A DNA stretch of 64,000 nucleotides. It comes from Portunus trituberculatus (taxonomy: Eukaryota > Arthropoda > Malacostraca > Decapoda > Portunidae). Under the pieces are notes generated by a model. The model had not been told where the DNA came from. It did not search any database and was given only the letters and a program-made list of their open reading frames with translations. The stretch lies in contig NC_059256.1 of the NCBI RefSeq assembly GCF_017591435.1, forward strand, positions 13,092,766-13,156,765. The letters are read 5' to 3'. The translations under genes and the position numbers were made by a program. Positions 36,750 to 49,627 of this stretch are shown piece after piece. Each line of letters starts with the position of its first letter. The stretch's first letter is position 1.

Positions 36750-38357
36750 GTAAATTTGGATTCACTATAATGGCATGCTTTCACCAGTTTTATCGTTTTA
36801 AAAAAGAACAATGTAAAATGAACTAAAAACACAATATTTTGAATCAAGATAATTTTTTTTTCATAAAACACCTTATAACACATAAATAACACATTTAAAA
36901 AAAATATAATGTTTTGCCTACATTTCTAAGATTTGGTGCATAAAATGCTAGAAAACATAAAAATAACCACACATATATAGTGTGTAATAAAGCGTTATGC
37001 CTGCACTTCTGTGATTTGGTGCAAAAAGACTGAAAACAACTAAAAAAAACACGTTTTTGTTACTATTACTTTGGTTTCGCTATATTAGCTTCTTTTCATC
37101 AATTTTATCGTTTTGAAGAATAACCATGTAAAATTAATAGAATATACAACATTTTCAATCGTGATATTTTTTCCATAAAACACCTAAAAAACATAAATAA
37201 GACATTTTAACAAATATTGTGTTTTGCCTATATTTCTGAGTTTTATTGCATAAAATGCTGAGAAAAATTCTAAAACAACCCATTTTTTACAAATTAAAGT
37301 TCATTAAAACATACAGTGTGTAATCATGCGTTTTGCCTCCACTTCTGTGTTTTGGTGCAAAAACGTTGGAAACTACCAAAATAACACGTTTTTGTTACTT
37401 TTACATTGGTTTCTCTATATATTAGCTTGTTTTCATCAATTCTATGATTTTGAAGCATAGCAATGTAAAATGACTTGAATATACAATAATTTCAATCGAG
37501 AAAATTTTTTCATAAAAGACCTTAAAAACACAAATACCACGTTTTAACAAATGGAGTGTTTTATCTGCATTTTTGAGTTTTGGTGCATAATATACACCAA
37601 AATAATCCGTTTTTAACATATTTTAATTAATTCAATAAATAGTGTGCTTTGCCTGTATTTTTGTGTTTGGTGCAAAAAAAGTTGAAAACTAATAAAATAA
37701 CACGTTTTCGTTACTTTTACTTTTGTTTCTTTATTATTGTCTTCATTTCATCTTTTTTATCGTTTTGAAGCATAACAATGCAAAATGACTTGAATATACA
37801 ATATTTTCATGCGACATAGTTTTTCTTCATAAAACACCTTAAAAACACATGAATAAGACGTTATAACAAATATAGTATTTTATCTGCATTTCTAAGTTTT
37901 GATGCATAAAACGCTGGAATATACCAAAATAACGCAATTTTCAAATATTTCAGTTCCTTAGAGAAATAGTGTGTTTTGGTAGCATTTCTGTGTTTTGGTG
38001 CAAAAAAAGCTGAAAACTATTAAAATAACACGTTTTTGTTAATTTTACTTTGGATTCTCTATAATACCTTGTTTCCATCAATTTTATCGTTTTAAAGCAA
38101 TACAATGTAAAATGAAGAATACGCAAAAAATTCAATCGAGAAAGTTTTTTTTTTTCATAAAACACGGTCAAAACACATAAATAAGACGGTTTACCAAATA
38201 AAGTGTTTTGCCTGCATTTCTGAGTTTTGGTGCATAAAGAGCTGGAAAACACCAAAATAACTCATTTTTCACATATTTTAAGTTCCTTAGACATATAGTG
38301 TTTTCCATGCGATTCTGAGTTTTGTTGCATAAAACGCTAGAATACACCAGAATAACC

Positions 38358-38430
<73 letters not shown>

Positions 38431-41095
38431 TAGTTCCTTAGAGAAATAGTGTGTTTTGCCTGCGATTCTGAGTATTGTAGCATAAAACGTTGGAATACAC
38501 TAAATAACCCATTTTTTGACATATTTCAGTTCCTTAGACAAATTGTGTGTTTTGGTAGCATTTTTTGTGTTTATTGTGGTAAAAAGCAGAAAACTATTAA
38601 AATAATACGTTTTTGTTAATTTAACTTTGGATTCTCTATATTACCTTATTTCCATCAATTTTATCATTTTGAAGCCAAACAATGTAAAATAACGAATAAG
38701 CAAAATTATCAGTCATAAAACACCTTAAAAGCACCTAAATAAGACGTTATAACAAATGTAGTGTTTTGTCTGAATTTATGAGTTTTGGTGTATAAAACGC
38801 TGGAATACACCAAAATAACCCATTTTTGAGATATTTTAGTTCCTTAGACAAATAGTGTATTTTTCTTGCGATTCTGAGTTATGTTGCATAAAACGTTGGA
38901 ATTCACAAAATAACCCATTTTTGACATATTTCAGTTTCTTAGACAAATAGTGTTTTGGTAACATTTCTGTGTCTTAGAGCAAAAAAAGCTGAAAACTACT
39001 AAAATTACACGTTTTTGTTAATTTTACTTTCGATTCTCTAATTTACCTTGTTTCCATCAATTTTATCGTTTTGAAGCAAAACAATGTAAAATGACGAATA
39101 AGCAAAATTATCAATCGAGATAGTTTTTTTCATAAAACATTAAAACACATATATAAGACGTTTTAACTAATATAGTGTTTTGCCTGCATTTCAGAGTTTT
39201 GGTGCTTAAAACGTTGAAATACACCAAAATAACCCATTTTTGACATATTTTAGTTCCTTAGAAAAATTGTGTGTTTTGTCTGCGATTCTGAGTTATGTAT
39301 TATAAAACGCTGGAATACACCAAATTAACCCATTTTTGACATATTTCAGTTCCTTAGACAAATAGTTTGTTTTGGTAGCATTTCTGTTTTTTGGTGGTAA
39401 AAAGCTGAAAACTACTAAAATATTACGTTTTTGTTAGTTTTACTTTAAATTCTCTATATTGCCTTGATTTTATCAATTTTATCGTTTTGAAGGAAAACAA
39501 TGTAAAATGACGAATAAGCAAAATTTTCAATCAACTTTTTTTCATAAAACTCCTTAAAAACAAAAAGACGTTTTAACAAATATAGTGTTTTGCATGGTTT
39601 CTGAGTTTTGGTTCATTAAACGCCGGTATTCACGAAAATTTTTGACATATTTCAGTTCCTTAGACAAATAGTGTGTTTTCCCTGCTTTTCAGAGTTTTGT
39701 TGCATAAAACGCTGGAATTCACTAATATAACCTATTTTTGACATATTTCAGTTCCTTAGACAAATGGTGTGTTTTGCCTGCATTTCAGAGTTTTGGTTCA
39801 TAATATGCTGGAATACCCCAAAATAACCCAATTTTCGGCATATTTTAGTTCATCAGACAAATAGTGTGCTTTGCCTGCTATTCTGGGTTTTGTTGCATAA
39901 AACGGTGGAATACGCCAAAATGACCCATTTTTGACAAAATTGAGTTCCTTTGACAAATAGTGTGTTTCGGTAGCATTTATGTGTTTTAGTGAAAAAAAAA
40001 AAAACCTGAAAACTACTAAAATAACACGTTTTTGATAATTTTACTTTGGATTCTCTATATTACCTTGTTTCCATCCATTTTATAGTTTGGAAGCAAAACA
40101 ATGTAAAATGACGAATAAGCAAAATTTTCAATCGATATTTTTTTTTTTTTTTGTAAAACACCTTAAAAATTCCTAAACAAGACGTTTTAACAAATATAGT
40201 GTTTTGCCTGCATTCCTGAGTTTTGGTGCATAAAAGGCTGGAATTCACCAAAATAACGCGTTTTTGACATATCTTAGTTCCTTAGATATATAGTTTGTTT
40301 TCCCTGCATCTCAGAGTTTTGGTGCATAAAAGGCTGGAATACACCAAAATAACCCATGTTTGACATATTTTGGTTCCTTAGACAAATAGTGTGTTTTGCC
40401 AGCGATTCTGAGTTTTTTTTTTTTTTTGCATAAAACGATACAATACACCATAATAACCCATTTTTGACACATTTCAGTGTGTTTTGGTAACATTACTGTG
40501 TTTTAGTGAAAAAAAAAAGCTGAAAACTACTAAAATAACACGTTTTTTCATTTTACTTTGGATTCTCTATATTACCTTGTTTCCATCAATTTTATCGGTT
40601 TGAAGCAAAACAATGTAAAATGACGAATAAGTAAATTTTTCAATCTAGACAGTTTTTTTTCTTGTAAAACACCTTAAAATTACATAAATAAGACGTTTTA
40701 ACAAATATGGTGTTTTGCTTGCATTTATGAGTTTTTGTGCATAAAAGGCTGGAATACACTAAAATAACGCATTTTTTACATATATCAGTTCCTTAGACAA
40801 ATAGTGTGTTTTCCCTTCATTTCAGGGTTTTGGTGCGTAAAACGCTTTAATTCACCTAAATAACTCATTTTTTACATATTTAATTACTAAGACAAATAGT
40901 CTATTTTCCTTGCGATTCTGAGTTTTCTTGCAGAAAACGCGTGTATACACCAAAATACCCTATTTTTGACATATTCCAATTCCTTAGACAAATAGTGTGG
41001 TTTCGTATCATTTCTGTGTTTTGGTGCAAAAAAAAAAAAACCTGAAAACTACTAAAATTACACGTTTTTGTTAATTTTACTTTGGATTCGCTATT
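36750..41095 (+). repeat. AT-rich satellite, diverged monomeric zone, single orientation
   Basis: Tandem copies of a monomer of about 315-340 bp. Landmarks in order are GGATTCTCTATATTACCTTG, TTTTATCGTTTTGAAGCA, CAATGTAAAATGACGAATAAG, TTTTTCATAAAACACCTTAAA, a GTGTTTTGCCTGCATTTCTGAG block, CCCATTTTTGACATATTTCAG, and GCTGAAAACTACTAAAATAACAC. Landmark spacing (36752, 37066, 37404, 37720, 38048) gives the basic period. Later monomers are 400-600 bp because a 94-bp inner block is repeated one to four times. Copies differ clearly from one another. All lie in one orientation. ORFs here are artefacts. The zone is cut at 41095 by an inserted element. Confidence 0.9.
38360..38427. repeat. (AT)n microsatellite inside the satellite
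   Basis: About 34 TA dinucleotides placed within an inner 94-bp block where other copies read CCCATTTTTGACATATTT; a local expansion unique to this monomer. Confidence 0.9.
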
Positions 41096-41153
41096 GTTAC
41101 GACCTTCAAGTAGCCTGACCCTGAAGGAGATGTGGGCACCAGTCACTGATTAG
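41096..41153. mobile_element. Possible LTR end (TGTTACGACC) interrupting the satellite
   Basis: Satellite text stops at GGATTCGCTAT and TGTTACGACCTTC begins, a typical LTR-type start. The block runs only to about 41153, where an I-like LINE starts. It may be the left part of an LTR element whose remainder is at 43011-43878; no matching end was found before the gap. Confidence 0.35.
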
Positions 41154-41375
41154 GTTTTGTTTTTGTTTTAATAGTTTTATTGCACTCCAAGGTGTCAAGC
41201 ATAAAGTACAGTACAGTCATGGAACAAAATATATACATGGGAGTCGTTTCCCTTGGGACACGCTGTGAAAGAGGTAGGCTACATGAAACAGGTTAACATC
41301 CACCAAAGTGTGGATGGCGCATGATAATCAAGTCTAACAGATTTCCATCTGACAACAACTGTTGACACGTGTCAA

Positions 41376-42254
41376 TCAATGTGAGTCCCCGCGAGAGTAA
41401 GTCTGCAAGTAGTGGACATCGCAGGCAATAATGGTCCAATATGTTGGCACACCGGGCGTGTCGCACAGCCTACAGGAGGAGAAGTAAGGCGCGTCCTCCG
41501 CCTCAGCCACCTGCCAGACTGGTCTCCAGCCAAGCCTGAGGCGCGCACACACAACATTGTGGCGACGAACATGAAGACCACTGCGACGATACGGGTGTTG
41601 ATGAAGGAGGAAGTGGTCATAGTGCGGAATCGATGCGCTGGTGGCCCTCTCAGCATCGCGACGACGGTGGGTGGGGGAACGGGCGGCCTGTCGAACCATC
41701 TTCCTGTAGCACAGGAGTGAGGCAGCAGGAGCATCAGCAGCTGGTGGGTCCAGATCGCAAGCAGCCTTGGCAAGACGGTCAGCGGTGTCGTTGGCTCGGA
41801 GGCCAATGTGGGAGGGGATCCATAGAAAGTGAACTACCAGGGAACTCGCGTGGGCGGTGGCCAGCTGGCGGAGGAGTCGTGTGACGAGGTGTTGATAATG
41901 CCGGCCTGTGAGAGGTAAGGGCTTGTAGGGATGGCTGCGAGTCACAGATGACCAAACCACCGCTTCCGGTCTGTGTTAATAAAGTCACTGCATCCAGCAG
42001 TCCATGCAACTCACAGTACGTAGAACTGGAAGAGTTTGGGAGGCGGCGGCCTGTCCAGCCCTCTCGAGGTGGCTCCAGGCTGGGGGAGAAAACAGCACAG
42101 CCAGCACTGCGTCCCCCTGCAGGGAGCCATCAGTGTAGAGGTGGTGAGCCACACGGAGGGACGAGGACAGTCTGGCGATGGTCTCAAGTGCACGCTGGTG
42201 CAGTAGCTGAGGCAGGTCAGTCCTGGTGCCTGGAGTGTAGGAGACTGCTGGCAC
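41376..42254 (-). pseudogene. RNase H and C-terminal zinc finger of the I-like LINE
   Basis: The frame 42254-41985 contains HLYTDGSLQGDAVLAVLF (first catalytic Asp). The frame 41960-41376 contains VVHFLWIPSHIGLRANDTADRLAKAACDL (His loop and last Asp) and, near its end, CRLCDTPGVPTYW ... CDVHYL, the CCHC-type finger common at the end of I-clade ORF2. The middle of the RNase H crosses the frame change near 41970. In life it would degrade template RNA. Confidence 0.82.
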
Positions 42255-42979
42255 AGGAGTCTGCCAGGGTGGCAGACATTCTCCGCCATAACATTGATGT
42301 TAAGTCTCCGAATGTGAGAACATACGCTACTGACCAGCGTACGTCCACCTGGACGGAGCAGAGGACGAGGTGCAGCTGGGTCCACGGACGCCCTGATAGT
42401 GTGAGCGTAATGAGGAGAAAGGTGAAGATACTGAAGGTATTTGATGCTGAAGTAAGTGACATTAAAAAATATTCTGTCTACAAGTGGGGGAAGACGAAGT
42501 TCGTGTTGCATATTGACAATCCTGGTGGAGGCAGGACACCCCAGGATGAGTCTCATTGCTTGGTTTTGAAATTTGAAATCAAGAGGCTGCAACGTTGTTC
42601 TGGAGAGCTGACATAGTGAAGGGGAGAGGTAGTCTATCACTGAACGGATGAAAGCAATGTAGAAGGTTCTGGCGACAGGGATGGAAAGTCCGGCAGCATA
42701 GTTAGTCAACCACTTGAGAGGAGCGAGGCGCCGCTGCAACCGAGCCAGGAGATCTTGAACAATGGGATGAACACGTTGTCTTGCTGGGATAGCAGGAGTA
42801 ATCCGCACAGGCGCTCCCAAGTAGAGATATTGGGTGCATAGAGGTATAACATTGTTCCCTACGGTGAATTCAGAAAGATTTCTCGCTGGACGTGGGGAGA
42901 AAGTCCTGCTTTTTTCTGGCGAGATGATGAGACCACATGAGGAAGCTGACACATAGAAGGACTGAAGGAAACGTTGCAT
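42011..42979 (-). pseudogene. RT palm-thumb and connector of the I-like LINE
   Basis: A 322-codon frame, the longest non-repeat frame in the window. It starts just after the missing catalytic Asp box and contains the primer-grip and thumb features of I-type RT (FSPRPARNLSEFTVGNN, YLYLGAPVRI, WLTNYAAGLSIPVARTFYIAFIRSVIDYLSPSL, RLILGCPASTR). The connector runs to about 42280; its last third (after 42250) is out of frame relative to the RNase H, which continues in another frame. No catalytic RT core remains. Confidence 0.82.
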
Positions 42980-43010
42980 GTCATCTGGAGAACTTGAGTG
43001 GACACATTCA

Positions 43011-43878
43011 CTCTTATGAAATACAAAAATTAAAATAAGTAATCAAGAGTGACTTGGCTTCAATGCAACGGTTCTTAACGCAAAAGGCTGTTCAAGGGTA
43101 TAACAGAACTGAAAAACTAATAATAAGGAAAGGTTAAGATAAATAATTTAAATCCTTAACTAATTTATTAACAAAAATAAGCAAAGTTAACTTAACAACA
43201 AACAAAATTAAACTTAAGGCCCGTGGATAGTTAAAAGTATAGTAATCACATCCAAATAGAGAAAAATAATAGCACTCACAAAAAATATAGAATCACAAAA
43301 TATAATAAATTAGGTAAAAAAGTTTAACCTAACTGCTCAATACTGAAATAAGTCATCCGTGGGGGTGTCAACAAACCTGCAGCTCAACACCACATACACA
43401 ACAAAAGAAATAACTCATTAGCACCAAGAAATATAATAAATAAGCTGCTTAAAGGTGAAAAGAGCATAATATGAGACCACAAAAATAAATAAGTAAATAC
43501 AACACTTACTAGAAGTAATAAGTAAACAAATTCACCACACACTTGTCCTCCCCTCTGGCTGGTACACACAATAATGAGTAAATCACCACAAATAATATGA
43601 TTGTTAGGTAATACAACCACAATATACACCCAAAATCTCTCTTGGCTATATCCAACTCACAAAATGGCCGTCATCCCTGGCGTCCCTCTACGCCACACAA
43701 AGATAAATCACCAAAAATACCGGGTAAGCACCCAAAATGTTCACACGTCACTTAACACAGTGATAAATAAGAGCCAAGGAGAACCAGAATCCCTACGATC
43801 AGAGAAATAGGGAGTAAGATACTCAGCCAGAGATATGAGGGGAGCGGAGGGCGCTCACAGGTCCAAGCCTTCAGGCAC
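43011..43878. other. Unassigned block beside the gap, possibly part of an LTR element
   Basis: AT-rich, poly-A/T-rich sequence to about 43540, then more balanced text (GGCCGTCATCCCTGGCGTCC). No coding sequence. Position between a LINE and the gap and its unlike composition relative to the satellite suggest inserted, non-satellite DNA. Confidence 0.35.
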
Positions 43879-44378
43879 NNNNNNNNNNNNNNNNNNNNNN
43901 NNNNNNNNNNNNNNNNNNNNNNNNNNNNNNNNNNNNNNNNNNNNNNNNNNNNNNNNNNNNNNNNNNNNNNNNNNNNNNNNNNNNNNNNNNNNNNNNNNNN
44001 NNNNNNNNNNNNNNNNNNNNNNNNNNNNNNNNNNNNNNNNNNNNNNNNNNNNNNNNNNNNNNNNNNNNNNNNNNNNNNNNNNNNNNNNNNNNNNNNNNNN
44101 NNNNNNNNNNNNNNNNNNNNNNNNNNNNNNNNNNNNNNNNNNNNNNNNNNNNNNNNNNNNNNNNNNNNNNNNNNNNNNNNNNNNNNNNNNNNNNNNNNNN
44201 NNNNNNNNNNNNNNNNNNNNNNNNNNNNNNNNNNNNNNNNNNNNNNNNNNNNNNNNNNNNNNNNNNNNNNNNNNNNNNNNNNNNNNNNNNNNNNNNNNNN
44301 NNNNNNNNNNNNNNNNNNNNNNNNNNNNNNNNNNNNNNNNNNNNNNNNNNNNNNNNNNNNNNNNNNNNNNNNNNNNNN
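43879..44378. other. Assembly gap (500 N)
   Basis: Exactly 500 N; the right side resumes inside a satellite higher-order unit. Confidence 1.
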
Positions 44379-45984
44379 CTGAAAACTACTAAAATAATAA
44401 GTTTTTCTTACTTTTACTTTTGTTTCTGTATATTGCCTTGTTTTCATCAATTTTATCATTTTGAGACACAGGTAACAATGGAAAATTAATTCAATATACA
44501 AAATTTCCAATCGAGATAGTTTTTTTTCATAAAACATCTTAATAGCACATAAATAAGATGTTTAAAGAAATATAGTCTTTGCGTGCATTTTGAGTTTTGT
44601 GGATAAAATGCTTGAAAACACCTTAATAACTCATTTTGACATATTTCAGTTCCTTAAACAAATAGTGTGTAATCCTGCGTTTTGTCTGCATTGCTGTGTT
44701 TTGGTGCAAAGATGAAGACTACTAAAATAACACATTTTTCTTACTTTTCTTTCATTTCCTATATTGGCTTGTTTTCACACCTAAACACAAAATGCAATCA
44801 AAACGCATCATTACACATTATTTGTTTAAGGAAGTGAAATATGTCAAAATGAGTTATTATATTGTTTTCCAGCATTTTCTGCACTACAACAAAGAAATGC
44901 AGGCAAAACACTATATTTGTTGAAACGTCTTATTTATGTGTTTTGAAGGTGTTTTATGAAAAAAGACTATCTCCATTGAAGATTGTTTATATTCAAGTCA
45001 TTTTACATTTTTATGCTTCAAAACGATAGAATTGATGAAAACAAGCCAATATAGAGAAACCAAAGTAAAAGTAACAATAATAACAGGTTATTTTAGTAGT
45101 TTCACTATTTTTTGCACTAAAACACAGAAATGCTGGCAAAACGCATCATAAAACACTATTTGTTTAGGAAACTGAATTATGTCTACAATGGGTTATTTTG
45201 GTGTTTTCCACCATTTTATGCACCAAAACTCAGAAATGCAGGAAAAACACTATATTTGTTATAATGTCTTATTTATGTGTTTTTCAGGTGTTTTATGAAG
45301 GAAAAAAAAAAAAAAAAAACTATCCAGATTGAAAGCTTTGTATATAGAAGTGATTTTATATTGTTATGCTTGAAAGCAATAAAATTGATGAAAACAAGCC
45401 AATATAGAGAAACCAAAGTAAAAGTCAGAAAAACGTGTTATTTAAGTATTTTTAAGCTTTTTTTCACCAAAACACAGAAATGCAGGAAAAACAAATGATT
45501 ACACAATTTCTGTTTAAGGAACTGAAATATGTCAAAAAGGTTATTTTGGTGTTTTCCAGCATTTTATGCACCAAAACTCAGAAATGCTGGCAAAACACTA
45601 TATTTGCTAAAATGTCTTATTTATGTGTTTTCAGGTGTTTTATGAAAAAAAAACGATTGAAAATTTTGTATATTCAAGTAATTTTACATTTTTATGCCTC
45701 AGAACGATAAAATTGCTGAAAACAAGGCAATATAGAGAAACCAAAGAAAGAGGAACAAAAAGTGTTATTTTAGTAGTTTTCAGCTTTTTTGCACCAAAAC
45801 ACAGAAAAGCAGCAAAACGCATGAATAACAAACACTATTTGCTTAAAGAACTGATATATGTCAAATATGGGTTATTTTGGTGTTTTCAAATATTCTATGC
45901 ACCAAAACTCAGAAATGCTGGCAAAACACTGTATTTGTTAAAATGTCTTATTTATGTGTTTTTAAGGTGTTTTATGAAAAAAAA
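44379..45984. repeat. Satellite higher-order repeat unit 1 (partial)
   Basis: Starts within the forward block at GCTGAAAACTAC and continues through the switch to the reverse orientation near 44780. Four reverse monomers follow (GGTGTTTTATG landmarks near 44950, 45287, 45635 and 45968). The reverse part matches units 2-7 almost base for base. Confidence 0.93.
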
Positions 45985-47811
45985 AGTTTTTTCCTAAAAC
46001 ACCTTAACAACACATATAAATAAGATGTTTTAACAAATATAGTGTTTTGCCAGCATTTCCGAGTGTTTGGTGTATAAAATGGTGGAATACACCAATATAA
46101 CCCATGTTTGGTATATTTCTGTTCCGTAAACAAATATTGTGTAATCATTTGTTTTTCCTGCATTTCTGTGTTTTGGTGCAAAAAAAGCTGAAAACTACTA
46201 AAATAATAAGTTTTCTTACTTTTACTTTTGTTTCTGTATATTGCCTTGTTTTCATCAATTTTATCATTTTGAGACACAGGTAACAATGGAAAATTAATTC
46301 AATATACAAAATTTCCAATCGAGATAGTTTTTTTTTTCATAAAACATCTTAATAGCACATAAATAAGATGTTTAAAGAAATATAGTCTTTTGCGTGCATT
46401 TTTGAGTTTTTGTGGATAAAATGCTTGAAAACACCTTAATAACTCATTTTGACATATTTCAGTTCCTTAAACAAATAGTGTGTAATCCTGCGTTTTGTCT
46501 GCATTGCTGTGTTTTGGTGCAAAGATGAAGACTACTAAAATAACACATTTTTCTTACTTTTCTTTCATTTCCCTATATTGGCTTGTTTTCACACCTAAAC
46601 ACAAAAATGCAATCAAAACGCATCATTACACATTATTTGTTTAAGGAAGTGAAATATGTCAAAATGAGTTATTATATTGTTTTCCAGCATTTTCTGCACT
46701 ACAACAAAGAAATGCAGGCAAAACACTATATTTGTTGAAACGTCTTATTTATGTGTTTTGAAGGTGTTTTATGAAAAAAGACTATCTCCATTGAAGATTG
46801 TTTATATTCAAGTCATTTTACATTTTTATGCTTCAAAACGATAGAATTGATGAAAACAAGCCAATATAGAGAAACCAAAGTAAAAGTAACAATAATAACA
46901 GGTTATTTTAGTAGTTTCACTATTTTTTGCACTAAAACACAGAAATGCTGGCAAAACGCATCATAAAACACTATTTGTTTAGGAAACTGAATTATGTCTA
47001 CAATGGGTTATTTTGGTGTTTTCCACCATTTTATGCACCAAAACTCAGAAATGCAGGAAAAACACTATATTTATTATAATGTCTTATTTATGTGTTTTTT
47101 CAGGTGTTTTATGAAGGAAAAAAAAAAAAAAAAACTATCCAGATTGAAAGCTTTGTATATAGAAGTGATTTTATATTGTTATGCTTGAAAGCAATAAAAT
47201 TGATGAAAACAAGCCAATATAGAGAAAACCAAAGTAAAAGTCAGAAAAACGTGTTATTTAAGTATTTTTAAGCTTTTTTTTCACCAAAACACAGAAATGC
47301 AGGAAAAACAAATGATTACACAATTTCTGTTTAAGGAACTGAAATATGTCAAAAAAAAGGTTATTTTGGTGTTTTCCAGCATTTTATGCACCAAAACTCA
47401 GAAATGCTGGCAAAACACTATATTTGCTAAAATGTCTTATTTATGTGTTTTCAGGTGTTTTATGAAAAAAAAAAACGATTGAAAATTTTGTATATTCAAG
47501 TAATTTTACATTTTTATGCCTCAGAACGATAAAATTGCTGAAAACAAGGCAATATAGAGAAACCAAAGAAAGAGGAACAAAAAAGTGTTATTTTAGTAGT
47601 TTTCAGCTTTTTTTTGCACCAAAACACAGAAAAGCAGCAAAACGCATGAATAACAAACACTATTTGCTTAAAGAACTGATATATGTCAAATATGGGTTAT
47701 TTTGGTGTTTTCAAATATTCTATGCACCAAAACTCAGAAATGCTGGCAAAACACTGTATTTGTTAAAATGTCTTATTTATGTGTTTTTAAGGTGTTTTAT
47801 GAAAAAAAAAA
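45985..47811. repeat. Satellite higher-order repeat unit 2 (1827 bp)
   Basis: Complete unit: AGTTTTTTCCTAAAACACC start, about 600 bp with two forward monomers (the second shortened), switch near 46590, then four reverse monomers to 47811. Boundary with the next unit is a hairpin (GGTGTTTTATGAAAA against TTTTTTCCTAAAACACC). Confidence 0.95.
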
Positions 47812-49627
47812 AGTTTTTTCCTAAAACACCTTAACAACACATATAAATAAGATGTTTTAACAAATATAGTGTTTTGCCAGCATTTCCGAGTGTTTGGTGT
47901 ATAAAATGGTGGAATACACCAATATAACCCATGTTTGGTATATTTCTGTTCCGTAAACAAATATTGTGTAATCATTTGTTTTTCCTGCATTTCTGTGTTT
48001 TGGTGCAAAAAAAGCTGAAAACTACTAAAATAATAAGTTTTTCTTACTTTTACTTTTGTTTCTGTATATTGCCTTGTTTTCATCAATTTTATCATTTTGA
48101 GACACAGGTAACAATGGAAAATTAATTCAATATACAAAATTTCCAATCGAGATAGTTTTTTTTCATAAAACATCTTAATAGCACATAAATAAGATGTTTA
48201 AAGAAATATAGTCTTTTGCGTGCATTTTTGAGTTTTTGTGGATAAAATGCTTGAAAACACCTTAATAACTCATTTTGACATATTTCAGTTCCTTAAACAA
48301 ATAGTGTGTAATCCTGCGTTTTGTCTGCATTGCTGTGTTTTGGTGCAAAGATGAAGACTACTAAAATAACACATTTTTCTTACTTTTCTTTCATTTCCCT
48401 ATATTGGCTTGTTTTCACACCTAAACACAAAAATGCAATCAAAACGCATCATTACACATTATTTGTTTAAGGAAGTGAAATATGTCAAAATGAGTTATTA
48501 TATTGTTTTCCAGCATTTTCTGCACTACAACAAAGAAATGCAGGCAAAACACTATATTTGTTGAAACGTCTTATTTATGTGTTTTGAAGGTGTTTTATGA
48601 AAAAAGACTATCTCCATTGAAGATTGTTTATATTCAAGTCATTTTACATTTTTATGCTTCAAAACGATAGAATTGATGAAAACAAGCCAATATAGAGAAA
48701 CCAAAGTAAAAGTAACAATAATAACAGGTTATTTTAGTAGTTTCACTATTTTTTGCACTAAAACACAGAAATGCTGGCAAAACGCATCATAAAACACTAT
48801 TTGTTTAGGAAACTGAATTATGTCTACAATGGGTTATTTTGGTGTTTTCCACCATTTTATGCACCAAAACTCAGAAATGCAGGAAAAACACTATATTTGT
48901 TATAATGTCTTATTTATGTGTTTTTCAGGTGTTTTATGAAAAAAAAAAAAAAAAAAAAACTATCCAGATTGAAAGCTTTGTATATAGAAGTGATTTTATA
49001 TTGTTATGCTTGAAAGCAATAAAATTGATGAAAACAAGCCAATATAGAGAAAACCAAAGTAAAAGTCAGAAAAACGTGTTATTTAAGTATTTTTAAGCTT
49101 TTTTCACCAAAACACAGAAATGCAGGAAAAACAAATGATTACACAATTTCTGTTTAAGGAACTGAAATATGTCAAAAAAAGGTTATTTTGGTGTTTTCCA
49201 GCATTTTATGCACCAAAACTCAGAAATGCTGGCAAAACACTATATTTGCTAAAATGTCTTATTTATGTGTTTTCAGGTGTTTTATGAAAAAAAAACGATT
49301 GAAAATTTTGTATATTCAAGTAATTTTACATTTTTATGCCTCAGAACGATAAAATTGCTGAAAACAAGGCAATATAGAGAAACCAAAGAAAGAGGAACAA
49401 AAAGTGTTATTTTAGTAGTTTTCAGCTTTTTTGCACCAAAACACAGAAAAGCAGCAAAACGCATGAATAACAAACACTATTTGCTTAAAGAACTGATATA
49501 TGTCAAATATGGGTTATTTTGGTGTTTTCAAATATTCTATGCACCAAAACTCAGAAATGCTGGCAAAACACTGTATTTGTTAAAATGTCTTATTTATGTG
49601 TTTTTAAGGTGTTTTATGAAAAAAAAA
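47812..49627. repeat. Satellite higher-order repeat unit 3 (1816 bp)
   Basis: Complete unit, same 2-forward/4-reverse plan. The second reverse monomer has an uninterrupted A-run after GGTGTTTTATG (48938) where most units have GAAGGAAAA. Otherwise the differences from unit 2 that I noticed are mostly homopolymer lengths. Confidence 0.95.

Larger units (their letters stand above)
41154..43010 (-). mobile_element. I-like LINE, 5'-truncated (RT thumb, RNase H, zinc finger, 3' end)
   Basis: Minus strand from about 43010: RT after the catalytic box (SSPDDMQRFLQSFYVSASSCG; LIISPEKSRTF), a long thumb/connector, RNase H and C-terminal finger. The 3' end near 41154 has CAATAAAAC (41187-41179 on the minus strand) and an A-rich AAAACAAAAACAAAACC tail. 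It is a different family from the N elements: RNase H text (FLWIPSHIGLRANDTADRLAKAA) differs and there is no GGCGCC hairpin. Frameshifts near 42254 and 41960. Confidence 0.85.
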
